Assembly (NCBI GenBank): GCA_031265025.1
Contig: JAISDF010000200.1
Location: 1 to 5,270, forward strand
Reading direction: 5' to 3'
Length of the DNA stretch: 5,270 bases
Source: Spirochaetaceae bacterium
Lineage (GTDB): Bacteria; Spirochaetota; Spirochaetia; Treponematales; Breznakiellaceae
The notes under the pieces are model-generated. The model had not been told where the DNA came from and ran no database searches. It worked only from the letters and a program-made list of their open reading frames with translations. This document shows positions 1 to 5,233 of this stretch, piece after piece. How positions within the stretch are numbered: position 1 is the stretch's first letter; every line of letters starts with the position of its first letter. The translations under genes were made by a program, and so were the position numbers.

Positions 1-458
1 GGACATTCTATGGTGGCGAAACTTGCCCCTATCGCGCTCCGGGGCCTGCCCGCGCTGCCAGGATTAAGAACCAGAACCCCGTCGATTTCTTCCCAGCCGG
101 GGACATGGGTGTGGCCGTAGAGGGCCGCGTCCGCTCCGGCGCTCTGGGCCACCGACGCGAGAATGCTTAAATCCTGGGAAACCCCGCTCAGGTGTCCGTG
201 GCTGAGGAAGAAAACATGGCCGGCGAATTCCAGCATGTCCGCGTAGGGAACGCCTGAGTCCGTATCGGTATTGCCCCGTATCACTGTAAGGGGCGCGGCA
301 AAGCCTGTGGCGGTACAGGCCGGAAGTATATCGCCGGTACCGTCGCCCAGAAACGCCAGGGCGTTGACCCCGCGCTTGATGCCCCAGCGGAGGGCGGCTT
401 CAAGGGACGCGGTATTTCCATGGGTATCGGAAACAACCATGAGGCAGGGGTATTTCAT
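1..458 (-). CDS. YfcE/MJ0936-type metallophosphoesterase (3' end cut by window edge)
   Basis: This is a calcineurin-like phosphodiesterase of the small bacterial YfcE/MJ0936 family, cytosolic and metal-dependent. Family members hydrolyse phosphodiester bonds, but the natural substrate is usually unknown. About 152 residues are visible and they contain the full motif series: SDTHGN at 10-15 (Asp11, His13), LGDG at 37-40 (Asp39), GN at 62-63, SHGH at 86-89, GHTH at 115-118 and NPGS at 132-135. Family proteins are about 155-185 residues long, so probably only a short C-terminal tail is missing to the left of base 1. The ATG overlaps the stop codon of the upstream hydrolase gene as ATGA. The nearest purine-rich stretch (GAGGG, 473-477) is 14 nt away, too far for a good SD, so translational coupling is likely. 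The family assignment is secure; the substrate is not predictable. Confidence 0.9.
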   Translation of the reverse strand, partial: MKYPCLMVVSDTHGNTASLEAALRWGIKRGVNALAFLGDGTGDILPACTATGFAAPLTVIRGNTDTDSGVPYADMLEFAGHVFFLSHGHLSGVSQDLSILASVAQSAGADAALYGHTHVPGWEEIDGVLVLNPGSAGRPRSAIGASFATIEC

Positions 459-1174
459 GGGAAAGCGAACTGCCCTCTTTCGCCGGCAAGGGTCGTTGCC
501 GGTCCGTGGCCGGGATAGACCCTGGTTTTTTCGTCCAGGGTGAAAAGTTTTTTTAGGCTTTGCGCCATGTCGTCCCAGTTTCCGCCGGGAAGGTCGGTTC
601 TGCCTATGCCGTCCCGGAAAAGCACGTCCCCGCCAAAAATCAGCCCCTGCTTTTCATCATAAAAGCCTATGCTTCCCGGACTGTGGCCCGGAAGCCCCAT
701 GACCGTAAAAGGCCCCACTCTGTCCCCGTCTTCAAGGAGAATCGCCGGTTCGGGAAGCCCCTGGCGGAGTATTTGCACGTAACGACCTATGGGGCCGGGA
801 ATTTCCGAATCGGGAATGCCCATAAAATCAAAATCGGTCTTGTGGGCCCTGTAGGCGCCGGGGCCTATTTTTTCGGCGTCGGAACGGTGTATGGCGATAA
901 GCGGCTTTCCGTCGTAATGGGCGGCCAAGGGTCCCAGGGCCCCTATGTGGTCAAAATGGCCGTGGGTAAGAAGTATGTACGCCGGATAGAAGCCCAGGCT
1001 TTCGAGCCGTGAGATTATGGCCTCAGCGTCCGCGCCGGGATCAATGACCGCGCAGGGCCGGTCATGGGGCCGGTGGGACGGAGGAGCCGGTACATCCGGG
1101 GCAAGGCCCGGGTCCTCGAGGGGATAGATCCAGCAATTTGTTGCAAGAGCGCCGACAACGATATTTTCAACCAC
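455..1174 (-). CDS. MBL-fold hydrolase, glyoxalase II-like (YcbL type)
   Basis: This is a metallo-beta-lactamase-fold hydrolase of 239 residues, probably a cytosolic thioesterase of the glyoxalase II/YcbL type acting on hydroxyacyl thioesters. Metal ligands are visible: THGHFDH at 70-76 (His71, His73, Asp75, His76), GHSPGS at 163-168 (His164), GGD at 181-183 (Asp183) and PGHGP at 221-225 (His223). GRTDLPGG at 191-198 is typical of the YcbL/YqgX branch rather than classical GloB. A proline-rich segment at residues 21-40 sits between the first two strands and accounts for part of the extra length over the usual 205-215 residues. The start is GTG at 1174, chosen because GGAGG lies 11 nt upstream at 1186-1190; no ATG is nearby. 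It begins 6 bp after the RNA-binding protein gene, and its stop overlaps the phosphoesterase start, so the three are very likely cotranscribed. The true thioester substrate is unknown. Confidence 0.9.
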   Translation of the reverse strand: MVENIVVGALATNCWIYPLEDPGLAPDVPAPPSHRPHDRPCAVIDPGADAEAIISRLESLGFYPAYILLTHGHFDHIGALGPLAAHYDGKPLIAIHRSDAEKIGPGAYRAHKTDFDFMGIPDSEIPGPIGRYVQILRQGLPEPAILLEDGDRVGPFTVMGLPGHSPGSIGFYDEKQGLIFGGDVLFRDGIGRTDLPGGNWDDMAQSLKKLFTLDEKTRVYPGHGPATTLAGERGQFAFP

Positions 1175-1180
1175 GGCGGT

Positions 1181-1807
1181 TTATTCCTCCAGTCCCTCAG
1201 GCGCTTCCGTGTTTTCACCGGCGGCGCTTTCGTCTTCGCCCCGGCTGTGGGCATAGTTTACCGTGAGGCTTCTGCCCCGGAACATCTTGCCGTGAAGGGC
1301 GTCGATAATGCCGCCGGCCGCCGTATTCCGTACCTGTACAAAGGAATAGTTGTCAAGAATGCGTATCGTTCCCACATCGTCCCTTGACGCTCCGGTCCCG
1401 GAACTGATGAGGGCAAGAATTTCACGGGGATAGACACGGCGGTTTCTGCCTATGCTGATAAAAAGTTTTGCCGATTCTTCTTCAGGCAGGGCGACGCGCC
1501 CCTCGTCGTTCTTGCCCTGGTCTTTGCCGGACCTGTTTTTTTGAAACAAGAAGCCGGGAGACCGGGCCGGGGATTCCCCGGACGAAGAAGCGCCGGACCT
1601 CCGGGAAGGGGACGCCCGGAATTTGCCTCCAGCTTCGGACTGCATAAGAAGATATGCCGCCACATAGCTGCGGTTAAAAAAGGAAGTCCCTTTGCGAAAT
1701 ACCGAACGGTAGGCGTTCAAGAGTTCAACATCGGCTTCGGTGTGAATCTTGTCGACAAGGTCCTTGATATACGCGGCCAATTTTTCTTTATCAATACGGG
1801 AAACCAT
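1181..1807 (-). CDS. stand-alone DbpA-type RNA-binding domain protein
   Basis: A 208-residue protein with no helicase core. Residues about 115-185 resemble the DbpA RNA-binding domain, an RRM-like fold found at the C-terminus of DEAD-box helicases, where it binds structured RNA such as 23S rRNA helix 92. The segment starts LFISIGRNRRVYP, continues through SFVQV and ends LTVNYA, as in that family. Residues 1-58 look helical (VSRIDKEKLAAYIKDLVDKI, then a segment with Asn, Tyr and Phe). Residues 59-108 are a Ser/Arg/Gly/Lys-rich basic linker that could add RNA contacts, and the tail is acidic. The start is ATG at 1807 rather than the in-frame ATG at 1813: AAAGG (1815-1819) lies 7-8 nt from the former but only 1-2 nt from the latter. 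It is the first gene of the three-gene cluster. A role in RNA metabolism or ribosome assembly is inferred; the partner is unknown. Confidence 0.78.
   Translation of the reverse strand: MVSRIDKEKLAAYIKDLVDKIHTEADVELLNAYRSVFRKGTSFFNRSYVAAYLLMQSEAGGKFRASPSRRSGASSSGESPARSPGFLFQKNRSGKDQGKNDEGRVALPEEESAKLFISIGRNRRVYPREILALISSGTGASRDDVGTIRILDNYSFVQVRNTAAGGIIDALHGKMFRGRSLTVNYAHSRGEDESAAGENTEAPEGLEE
1186..1190 (-). promoter_or_regulatory. Shine-Dalgarno for the MBL-fold hydrolase
   Basis: GGAGG on the minus strand, 11 nt before the GTG at 1174. It lies within the last codons of the RNA-binding protein gene. It supports the unusual GTG start, although the spacing is on the long side. Confidence 0.6.
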
Positions 1808-1814
1808 AGTCATA

Positions 1815-1819
1815 CCTTT
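1815..1819 (-). promoter_or_regulatory. Shine-Dalgarno deciding the DbpA-domain start
   Basis: The minus strand reads GAAAAGGT, then ATG ACT ATG. The AAAGG core is at normal distance from the second ATG (1807) and too close to the first (1813). This favours a protein starting MVSRIDKEKL, two residues shorter than the longest reading. Confidence 0.5.
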
Positions 1820-1845
1820 TCATGAAAGATGCGTCATTACCGTAC

Positions 1846-1874
1846 ATCATGACACATGGAAACAAAAAGCTCAA
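1846..1874 (-). promoter_or_regulatory. candidate promoter of the DbpA-domain/MBL/phosphoesterase cluster
   Basis: On the minus strand, TTGAGC (1869-1874) serves as -35 and CATGAT (1846-1851) as -10, separated by 17 nt. Each hexamer matches 4 of 6 consensus bases, and the TG one base before the -10 gives an extended -10. The start of transcription would fall near 1839, giving a leader of about 30 nt that contains the SD. This is the only gap upstream of the cluster. Read-through from the GNAT gene is an alternative or additional source of transcript. Confidence 0.38.
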
Positions 1875-1887
1875 TACTGACGCAGTA
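1875..1887 (-). repeat. short perfect dyad next to the -35 candidate
   Basis: TACTG-ACG-CAGTA is a perfect 13-nt inverted repeat (5-bp arms, 3-nt centre). It directly abuts the -35 candidate at 1869-1874 and lies just past the GNAT stop codon. It could be an operator half-site or a weak hairpin. A TTTTT run follows 7 nt later on the minus strand, but the stem is too short to be a convincing terminator. Confidence 0.35.
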
Positions 1888-1891
1888 ATGC

Positions 1892-2755
1892 TCAAGTTAC
1901 CCGGCGCCACGTGGTGAGGATGGGGGTGAAATTTTCACGCCGGAGGGCGGCGGAGAAGATATCCGAGGCGGTGGGGAGTTCAAGGAACAGCTCCGCGCCG
2001 CTGTCCGCGGCCAAAAGTTCAAGAAAACGGCTGAGGAGTTTTTTGCCCAGGCCGAGGCCCCTGTATTCGGGACTGACTTCCAGAAGTTCTATACGGATAA
2101 GTCCGTTCTCCCGGACAGCGGAAATCTGGGCGGCAAAAGCGCCGCCGGAACTTTCCGCGGCAAGATGGAAGGTCCCCGGAAAGCGCGCGGGAAAGGGAAA
2201 GGTTTTTCCGGGAAGCGCAAGTTCCGCCGCACAAAGCCGGTGCAGCTTTTCCGCCTCGGCGCGGTCGCCTTCGGTCAGCGGGCGGAAACGAAAATCCTCA
2301 AGTACAAGATCGTCCGGTTCCTCAGGCTCATCGCCTATGCTGTCCATGCCCCACGCTTCCCTCAGGGCGTCATACCACCGGGCTATGACGCCGCGCATTT
2401 CTTTTTCCTTGTGGGCATACCAGAGCTTTTCAACCTCTGGATGGGCCGAAAGGATATTTTTGAAGGCCCTGAAAACGCCCCTGCTCTGATTCAGCGCGGC
2501 CTTTAATTCCCTTTGTATCAGGGGATTTTTGAAAGCCGCGGTAAACTGTTCCATAAGACTGTACCCGTCGGAAGAATCCCACTCAGGGAGGGAGATGTAG
2601 CGCTCGGTTCCGTCGCTGTCCCTTTCGTCCGGGCGTTCCGCTTCTTCCTCCGGTATTACCATGCCCTGCCGGGTATCCACAAAAAAAATTCCCTCTTGGT
2701 CTTCCATAAAGAACAGGATGTGGTCTTTTAATGCCGGAGAAAGGTCAAAACGCAT
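1892..2755 (-). CDS. UPF0158-like domain fused to GNAT acetyltransferase
   Basis: This is a 287-residue two-domain protein. Residues 1 to about 145 resemble the uncharacterised UPF0158 family: a strand-rich start (IFFVDTRQGMVI), then RYISLPEW at 52-59, YSLMEQF at 65-71, the SRGVFRAFKN core at 91-100 (family form GRGAFRRFKD), and an LWYAHKEKEM...ARWY stretch at 111-128. After an acidic linker (141-153), residues about 155-287 form a GNAT N-acetyltransferase domain. Its acetyl-CoA-binding motif A is LEVSPEYRGLGLGKKLL at 225-241, with the RxxGxG/A signature at 232-237. The acyl acceptor cannot be predicted. The ATG at 2755 has no SD upstream; an M17 alternative would cut the conserved N-terminus. 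It is divergent from the phosphatase gene across 37 bp, and the same-strand RNA-binding protein gene follows 84 bp downstream. Confidence 0.8.
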   Translation of the reverse strand: MRFDLSPALKDHILFFMEDQEGIFFVDTRQGMVIPEEEAERPDERDSDGTERYISLPEWDSSDGYSLMEQFTAAFKNPLIQRELKAALNQSRGVFRAFKNILSAHPEVEKLWYAHKEKEMRGVIARWYDALREAWGMDSIGDEPEEPDDLVLEDFRFRPLTEGDRAEAEKLHRLCAAELALPGKTFPFPARFPGTFHLAAESSGGAFAAQISAVRENGLIRIELLEVSPEYRGLGLGKKLLSRFLELLAADSGAELFLELPTASDIFSAALRRENFTPILTTWRRVT

Positions 2756-2756
2756 A

Positions 2757-2786
2757 TTGTTATGGTAGCCGGCTTTTTACTACAAT
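2757..2786 (+). promoter_or_regulatory. candidate phosphatase promoter, possibly giving a leaderless mRNA
   Basis: TTGTTA (2757-2762, 4 of 6) as -35, an 18-nt spacer, and TACAAT (2781-2786, 5 of 6) as -10. The ATG at 2793 begins 7 nt after the last base of the -10, about where transcription should start. No AGG or GAG lies in the bases before the ATG, which fits leaderless translation. Confidence 0.42.
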
Positions 2787-2790
2787 ACAA
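2762..2790 (-). promoter_or_regulatory. candidate promoter of the UPF0158–GNAT gene, overlapping the phosphatase promoter
   Basis: On the minus strand, TTGTAT (2785-2790, 3 of 6) as -35, a 17-nt spacer and TACCAT (2762-2767, 4 of 6) as -10. The ATG at 2755 lies 6 bases beyond the -10 with no SD. The elements are weak individually. Placement is supported only by the gap being 37 bp, so any local promoter must be here. Confidence 0.28.
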
Positions 2791-2792
2791 GT

Positions 2793-3518
2793 ATGGCAGA
2801 AATACTTTACGACAGAATACTTCCCCTTTCAGGCGTATACAATGTACGGGAACTCGGCGGTTATCCGGCCGCGGGAGGCCGGAGGGTCAAACCGGGCCTT
2901 GTATACCGTTCAGGGGATCTTGACAGCCTCACGCCCGGGGACAGAGCCGTGATGGAAGGGCTGTGTCTCAGAACTATTATTGATTTCCGTTCAGGGGAAG
3001 AAAGGGACCGGTCGCCGGACCCTGATCTCGCTTCGCTTGTTAACCGTGTGTGGCTTCCCATTAACGCCGGCAACATGACGGGCATAGACAAACGGAAAGG
3101 CCCGCAAAACTACAGGGACATCATGCTGGACCTGTACCGCGCCCTGGTCCGGGACCTTATACCCGAATACCGCCGCTTTTTTGACGTTGCCTCAGATCCG
3201 CTTTCCCCGCCGCTGCTTTTTCACTGCTCGGCGGGCAAAGACCGTACCGGCGTCGCGGCGGCGCTCTTTTTGAGCGCCCTCGGCGTTGACCGGGAAACGA
3301 TTTACCGCGATTATGAACTTTCGGTCCCGCTTCTTAAAGAACGCTTTAAGCCCCTGTTGGAAAAGCATCCCGAGTTCGTTGATATAGTGGAGGTCAAGCG
3401 CGAATACCTTGAAGCCTCGTTCAAAACGGTGGATGAGGAATTCGGCGGCATGGACAGCTACCTCGCGGAACAGCTCGGCGCGAACAGCGCCGCGCTGCGG
3501 GCCTTTTATACGGTCTGA
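2793..3518 (+). CDS. tyrosine phosphatase of the HCxxGKDRTG family (Y_phosphatase3-like)
   Basis: A 241-residue cytosolic protein-tyrosine/lipid phosphatase related to Listeria LipA and mycobacterial PtpB. The N-terminus has NVRELGGY at 17-24 (family form NFRDLGGY), then VYRSGDL at 37-43, and IIDFRSGEER at 62-71. The catalytic P-loop HCSAGKDRTG is at 144-153, with nucleophile Cys145 and phosphate-binding Arg151. The Lys-Asp pair inside the loop marks the subfamily often active on phosphoinositides as well as phosphotyrosine. There is no signal peptide or membrane segment. ATG 2793 is the only plausible start: an in-frame TAG lies at 2766 and the conserved region begins soon after. It lacks an SD. 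The TGA at 3516-3518 lies inside the 3' end of the convergent glpK. The biological substrate is unknown; nothing nearby identifies a partner kinase. Confidence 0.92.
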   Translation: MAEILYDRILPLSGVYNVRELGGYPAAGGRRVKPGLVYRSGDLDSLTPGDRAVMEGLCLRTIIDFRSGEERDRSPDPDLASLVNRVWLPINAGNMTGIDKRKGPQNYRDIMLDLYRALVRDLIPEYRRFFDVASDPLSPPLLFHCSAGKDRTGVAAALFLSALGVDRETIYRDYELSVPLLKERFKPLLEKHPEFVDIVEVKREYLEASFKTVDEEFGGMDSYLAEQLGANSAALRAFYTV

Positions 3519-4999
3519 GCCCAGCCGAGGCTTTTTTCCACCGCCCTGTGCCACGCGGCGATGAGCGCGTCCCGTTTTTCAACCTCCATGCCGGGGGCAA
3601 AACTGATGTCGCGCCGCCAGAGGGCCCGTATTTCGTTTAAGTCCTTCCAGAAGCCCGACGCAAGGCCCGCGAGATAGGCCGCCCCCAGGGCTGTGGTTTC
3701 CCGTACCACAGGCCGCGTGATGGTTCCGTTCATGATGTCGGCCTGAAACTGCATGAGAAAGGCGTCGCGGCTTGCGCCGCCGTCAACCTTTAATTCCCTG
3801 AGCGTAAGGCCCAGGTCTTTTTCCATGGCCCTGATAAGGTCAAGGCTCTGATAGGCTATGGATTCCTCGGCGGCCCTGATGATGTGGTTCCGCCTGGTGC
3901 CCCTGGTGATGCCCACGATGCAGCCCCTGGCGTACATATCCCAGTAGGGAGAGCCGAGGCCGGTAAAGGCCGGCACCAGGTAAACGCCGCCTGAGTCAGG
4001 AACCTTTTGGGCAAGGTATTCGGCGTCGGCGCTGTCGGTAAAAAAACGCATCTCGTCCCGGAGCCACTGCATCACCGCGCCGGCCACAAAGACAGAGCCT
4101 TCGAGGACATAGCTGACCCGGCCTTCTTCGGCGCCGGCGGCGATGGTGGTAATAAGGCCGTTCTTGCTTTCGCAAGCCTCGTTCCCGGTGTTCATGAGGA
4201 GAAAACAGCCTGTCCCGTAGGTGTTTTTCGCCTCGCCCTTCTCGAAGCAGCACTGGCCGAAAAGCGCCGCCTGCTGATCCCCGGCGTCGCCTGAGACGGG
4301 GATTTCGGTTCCCTGAATATTGATGCACCCGTATACGGCGCTTGAAGGCTTTACCGCCGGGAGGCAGGAGCGGGGTATGTCCAGAGCGGCAAGCAGTTTT
4401 TCGTCCCAGTCAAGTTTATGTATATCGAAAATCATGGTGCGGCTGGCATTGGTATAGTCGGTAACATGAACAGCGCCGTTGGTAAATTTCCATATCAGCC
4501 AGGTATCAACGGTTCCGAAGAGAATATCCCCCTTCCTGGCCTTTTCCCTGGCCCCTTCAACATGATCCAGTATCCACTTGATTTTGGTTCCCGAAAAATA
4601 CGCGTCGGGAACCAGGCCGGTGGTTTTTTTGATGTACGGGCCGAGCCCCTGCCGCACCAGATCGTCCACCAGACTTGAGGTGCGCCGGCACTGCCACACT
4701 ATGGCGTTATACACAGGCCGGCCGGTATGCCTGTCCCAGAGTATGGTCGTTTCCCTCTGGTTGGTGATGCCCGCAGCGGCAATGTCCCCCGGAGCGATGT
4801 TATGCTTGGTGATGAGCTCCATCATCACCGCGTATTGGGAAGAATAAATGTCCATGGGATCATGCTCTACCCAGCCTTCCTTAGGATATATCTGGGTGAA
4901 TTCCTTCTGCTCGATGCCGATAATTTTCTGTTCGTGGTCAAAGAGTATTGCCCGTGAACTCGTGGTTCCCTGGTCCAGAGCCAGAATGTATTTTTTCAT
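3506..4999 (-). CDS. glpK: glycerol kinase
   Basis: ATP:glycerol 3-phosphotransferase, the first cytosolic step of glycerol use, producing sn-glycerol-3-phosphate for glycolysis or phospholipid synthesis. The 497 residues match the family length. Visible signatures are the phosphate-binding DQGTTSSR at 9-16, glycerol-contacting ITNQRETTILWD at 78-89, PDAYFSGTK at 131-139, AGDQQAALFGQ at 239-249 with the probable catalytic base Asp241, YGTGCF at 261-266, and DGGASRDAFLMQFQAD at 406-421. The start is ATG 4999, because AAGGAGG sits 5 nt upstream; reading back to an ATG at 5041 would add 14 unconserved residues across the SD. The loop before AGDQQ reads GTEIP, where the E. coli enzyme has GTRIP, and I see no histidine in the region where HPr phosphorylates enterococcal GlpK. 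No glpF, glpD or glpP is in the window. The 3' end overlaps the convergent phosphatase gene by 13 bp. Confidence 0.97.
   Translation of the reverse strand: MKKYILALDQGTTSSRAILFDHEQKIIGIEQKEFTQIYPKEGWVEHDPMDIYSSQYAVMMELITKHNIAPGDIAAAGITNQRETTILWDRHTGRPVYNAIVWQCRRTSSLVDDLVRQGLGPYIKKTTGLVPDAYFSGTKIKWILDHVEGAREKARKGDILFGTVDTWLIWKFTNGAVHVTDYTNASRTMIFDIHKLDWDEKLLAALDIPRSCLPAVKPSSAVYGCINIQGTEIPVSGDAGDQQAALFGQCCFEKGEAKNTYGTGCFLLMNTGNEACESKNGLITTIAAGAEEGRVSYVLEGSVFVAGAVMQWLRDEMRFFTDSADAEYLAQKVPDSGGVYLVPAFTGLGSPYWDMYARGCIVGITRGTRRNHIIRAAEESIAYQSLDLIRAMEKDLGLTLRELKVDGGASRDAFLMQFQADIMNGTITRPVVRETTALGAAYLAGLASGFWKDLNEIRALWRRDISFAPGMEVEKRDALIAAWHRAVEKSLGWAQTV
3517..3537 (+). terminator. weak terminator-like hairpin after the phosphatase gene
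   Basis: Immediately at the phosphatase stop codon the plus strand has AGCC (3518-3521), a 7-nt loop, GGCT (3529-3532) and a run of six T (3532-3537). A G·T pair could extend the stem to 5 bp. The stem is short and lies within the last glpK codons, so this is only a possible stop signal for the plus-strand transcript. Confidence 0.25.
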
Positions 5000-5160
5000 G
5001 CAAGCCTCCTTGAAGAATTTTAAGGCGGAAGTATTGCGCAAATTTTCAAAAGGAACTACACTATTTTCATGCTTTTGACCAGGCCAGGCCCAAAACCAGC
5101 CGTCCCAAGCGGAATTACCGGCTCACTCTTTCAATTGCCGCGACCGGATGGGAGCGGCTT
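5000..5160 (-). other. putative long glpK 5' leader
   Basis: This is non-coding sequence between the heptamer array and glpK; with the array it would give a leader of about 197 nt. It holds one stray repeat-like octamer GTGAGCCG (5119-5126, minus strand). It also holds a possible long-range stem between 5150-5159 and 5098-5106 (nine pairs with one bulge), followed on the minus strand by GGTTTTGG, and a TTGCGCAA palindrome at 5034-5041. No known riboswitch or GlpP-type antiterminator is recognised. An internal promoter closer to glpK cannot be excluded, but I see none with two good hexamers. Confidence 0.4.
5005..5011 (-). promoter_or_regulatory. Shine-Dalgarno of glpK
   Basis: A perfect AAGGAGG on the minus strand, 5 nt before the ATG at 4999. 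It is the strongest ribosome binding site in the window and fixes the glpK start. Confidence 0.85.
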
Positions 5161-5202
5161 CCTCACGGCTCACGGCTCACGGCTCACGGCTCACGGCTCA
5201 CG
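5161..5202 (-). repeat. heptanucleotide tandem array, six copies
   Basis: On the minus strand the unit CGTGAGC is repeated five times perfectly. A sixth copy, CGTGAGG, differs at its last base. The 42-bp tract begins at the base directly after the TATAAT of the upstream promoter and ends where the glpK leader sequence begins. Seven-base units do not preserve a reading frame, and each GTG soon meets an in-register TGA, so it is not coding. Confidence 0.97.
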
Positions 5203-5233
5203 ATTATACTTTATGTAAAAAACGGCGTGTCAA
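5203..5233 (-). promoter_or_regulatory. consensus sigma-70 promoter, presumably of glpK
   Basis: On the minus strand, TTGACA (5228-5233) and TATAAT (5203-5208) are both perfect consensus hexamers, separated by 19 nt. That is 2 nt more than the optimum, which may reduce its strength or call for an activator that twists the DNA. The spacer is T/A-rich. Transcription would start near 5196-5197, inside the heptamer array. It points at glpK, the next gene on that strand. Confidence 0.75.

Noticed and set aside
560..1012. 150-codon open frame on the plus strand
   Set aside because: Antisense to the MBL hydrolase, which has all metal ligands in order. The translation shows no family features.
1869..1891. 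Intrinsic terminator after the UPF0158–GNAT gene
   Set aside because: The stem is only 5 bp with a 3-nt loop, and the TTTTT run starts 7 nt later, so it reads better as a dyad beside a promoter.
1911..2489. 192-codon open frame on the plus strand
   Set aside because: It lies wholly antisense to the UPF0158–GNAT gene, whose domains are recognisable. The Ser/Arg-rich product looks like a GC-driven shadow with no motif or SD.
5000..5041. Longer glpK start adding 14 residues (ATG at 5041)
   Set aside because: The extra residues would be encoded by the SD and upstream sequence. The AAGGAGG 5 nt before ATG 4999 and the family-typical MKKYILALDQGTT start decide for the shorter form.
5161..5202. 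Heptamer array as a CRISPR array or replication iterons
   Set aside because: There are no spacers between units, the unit is only 7 bp, and no Cas, Rep or DnaA-box context is present.
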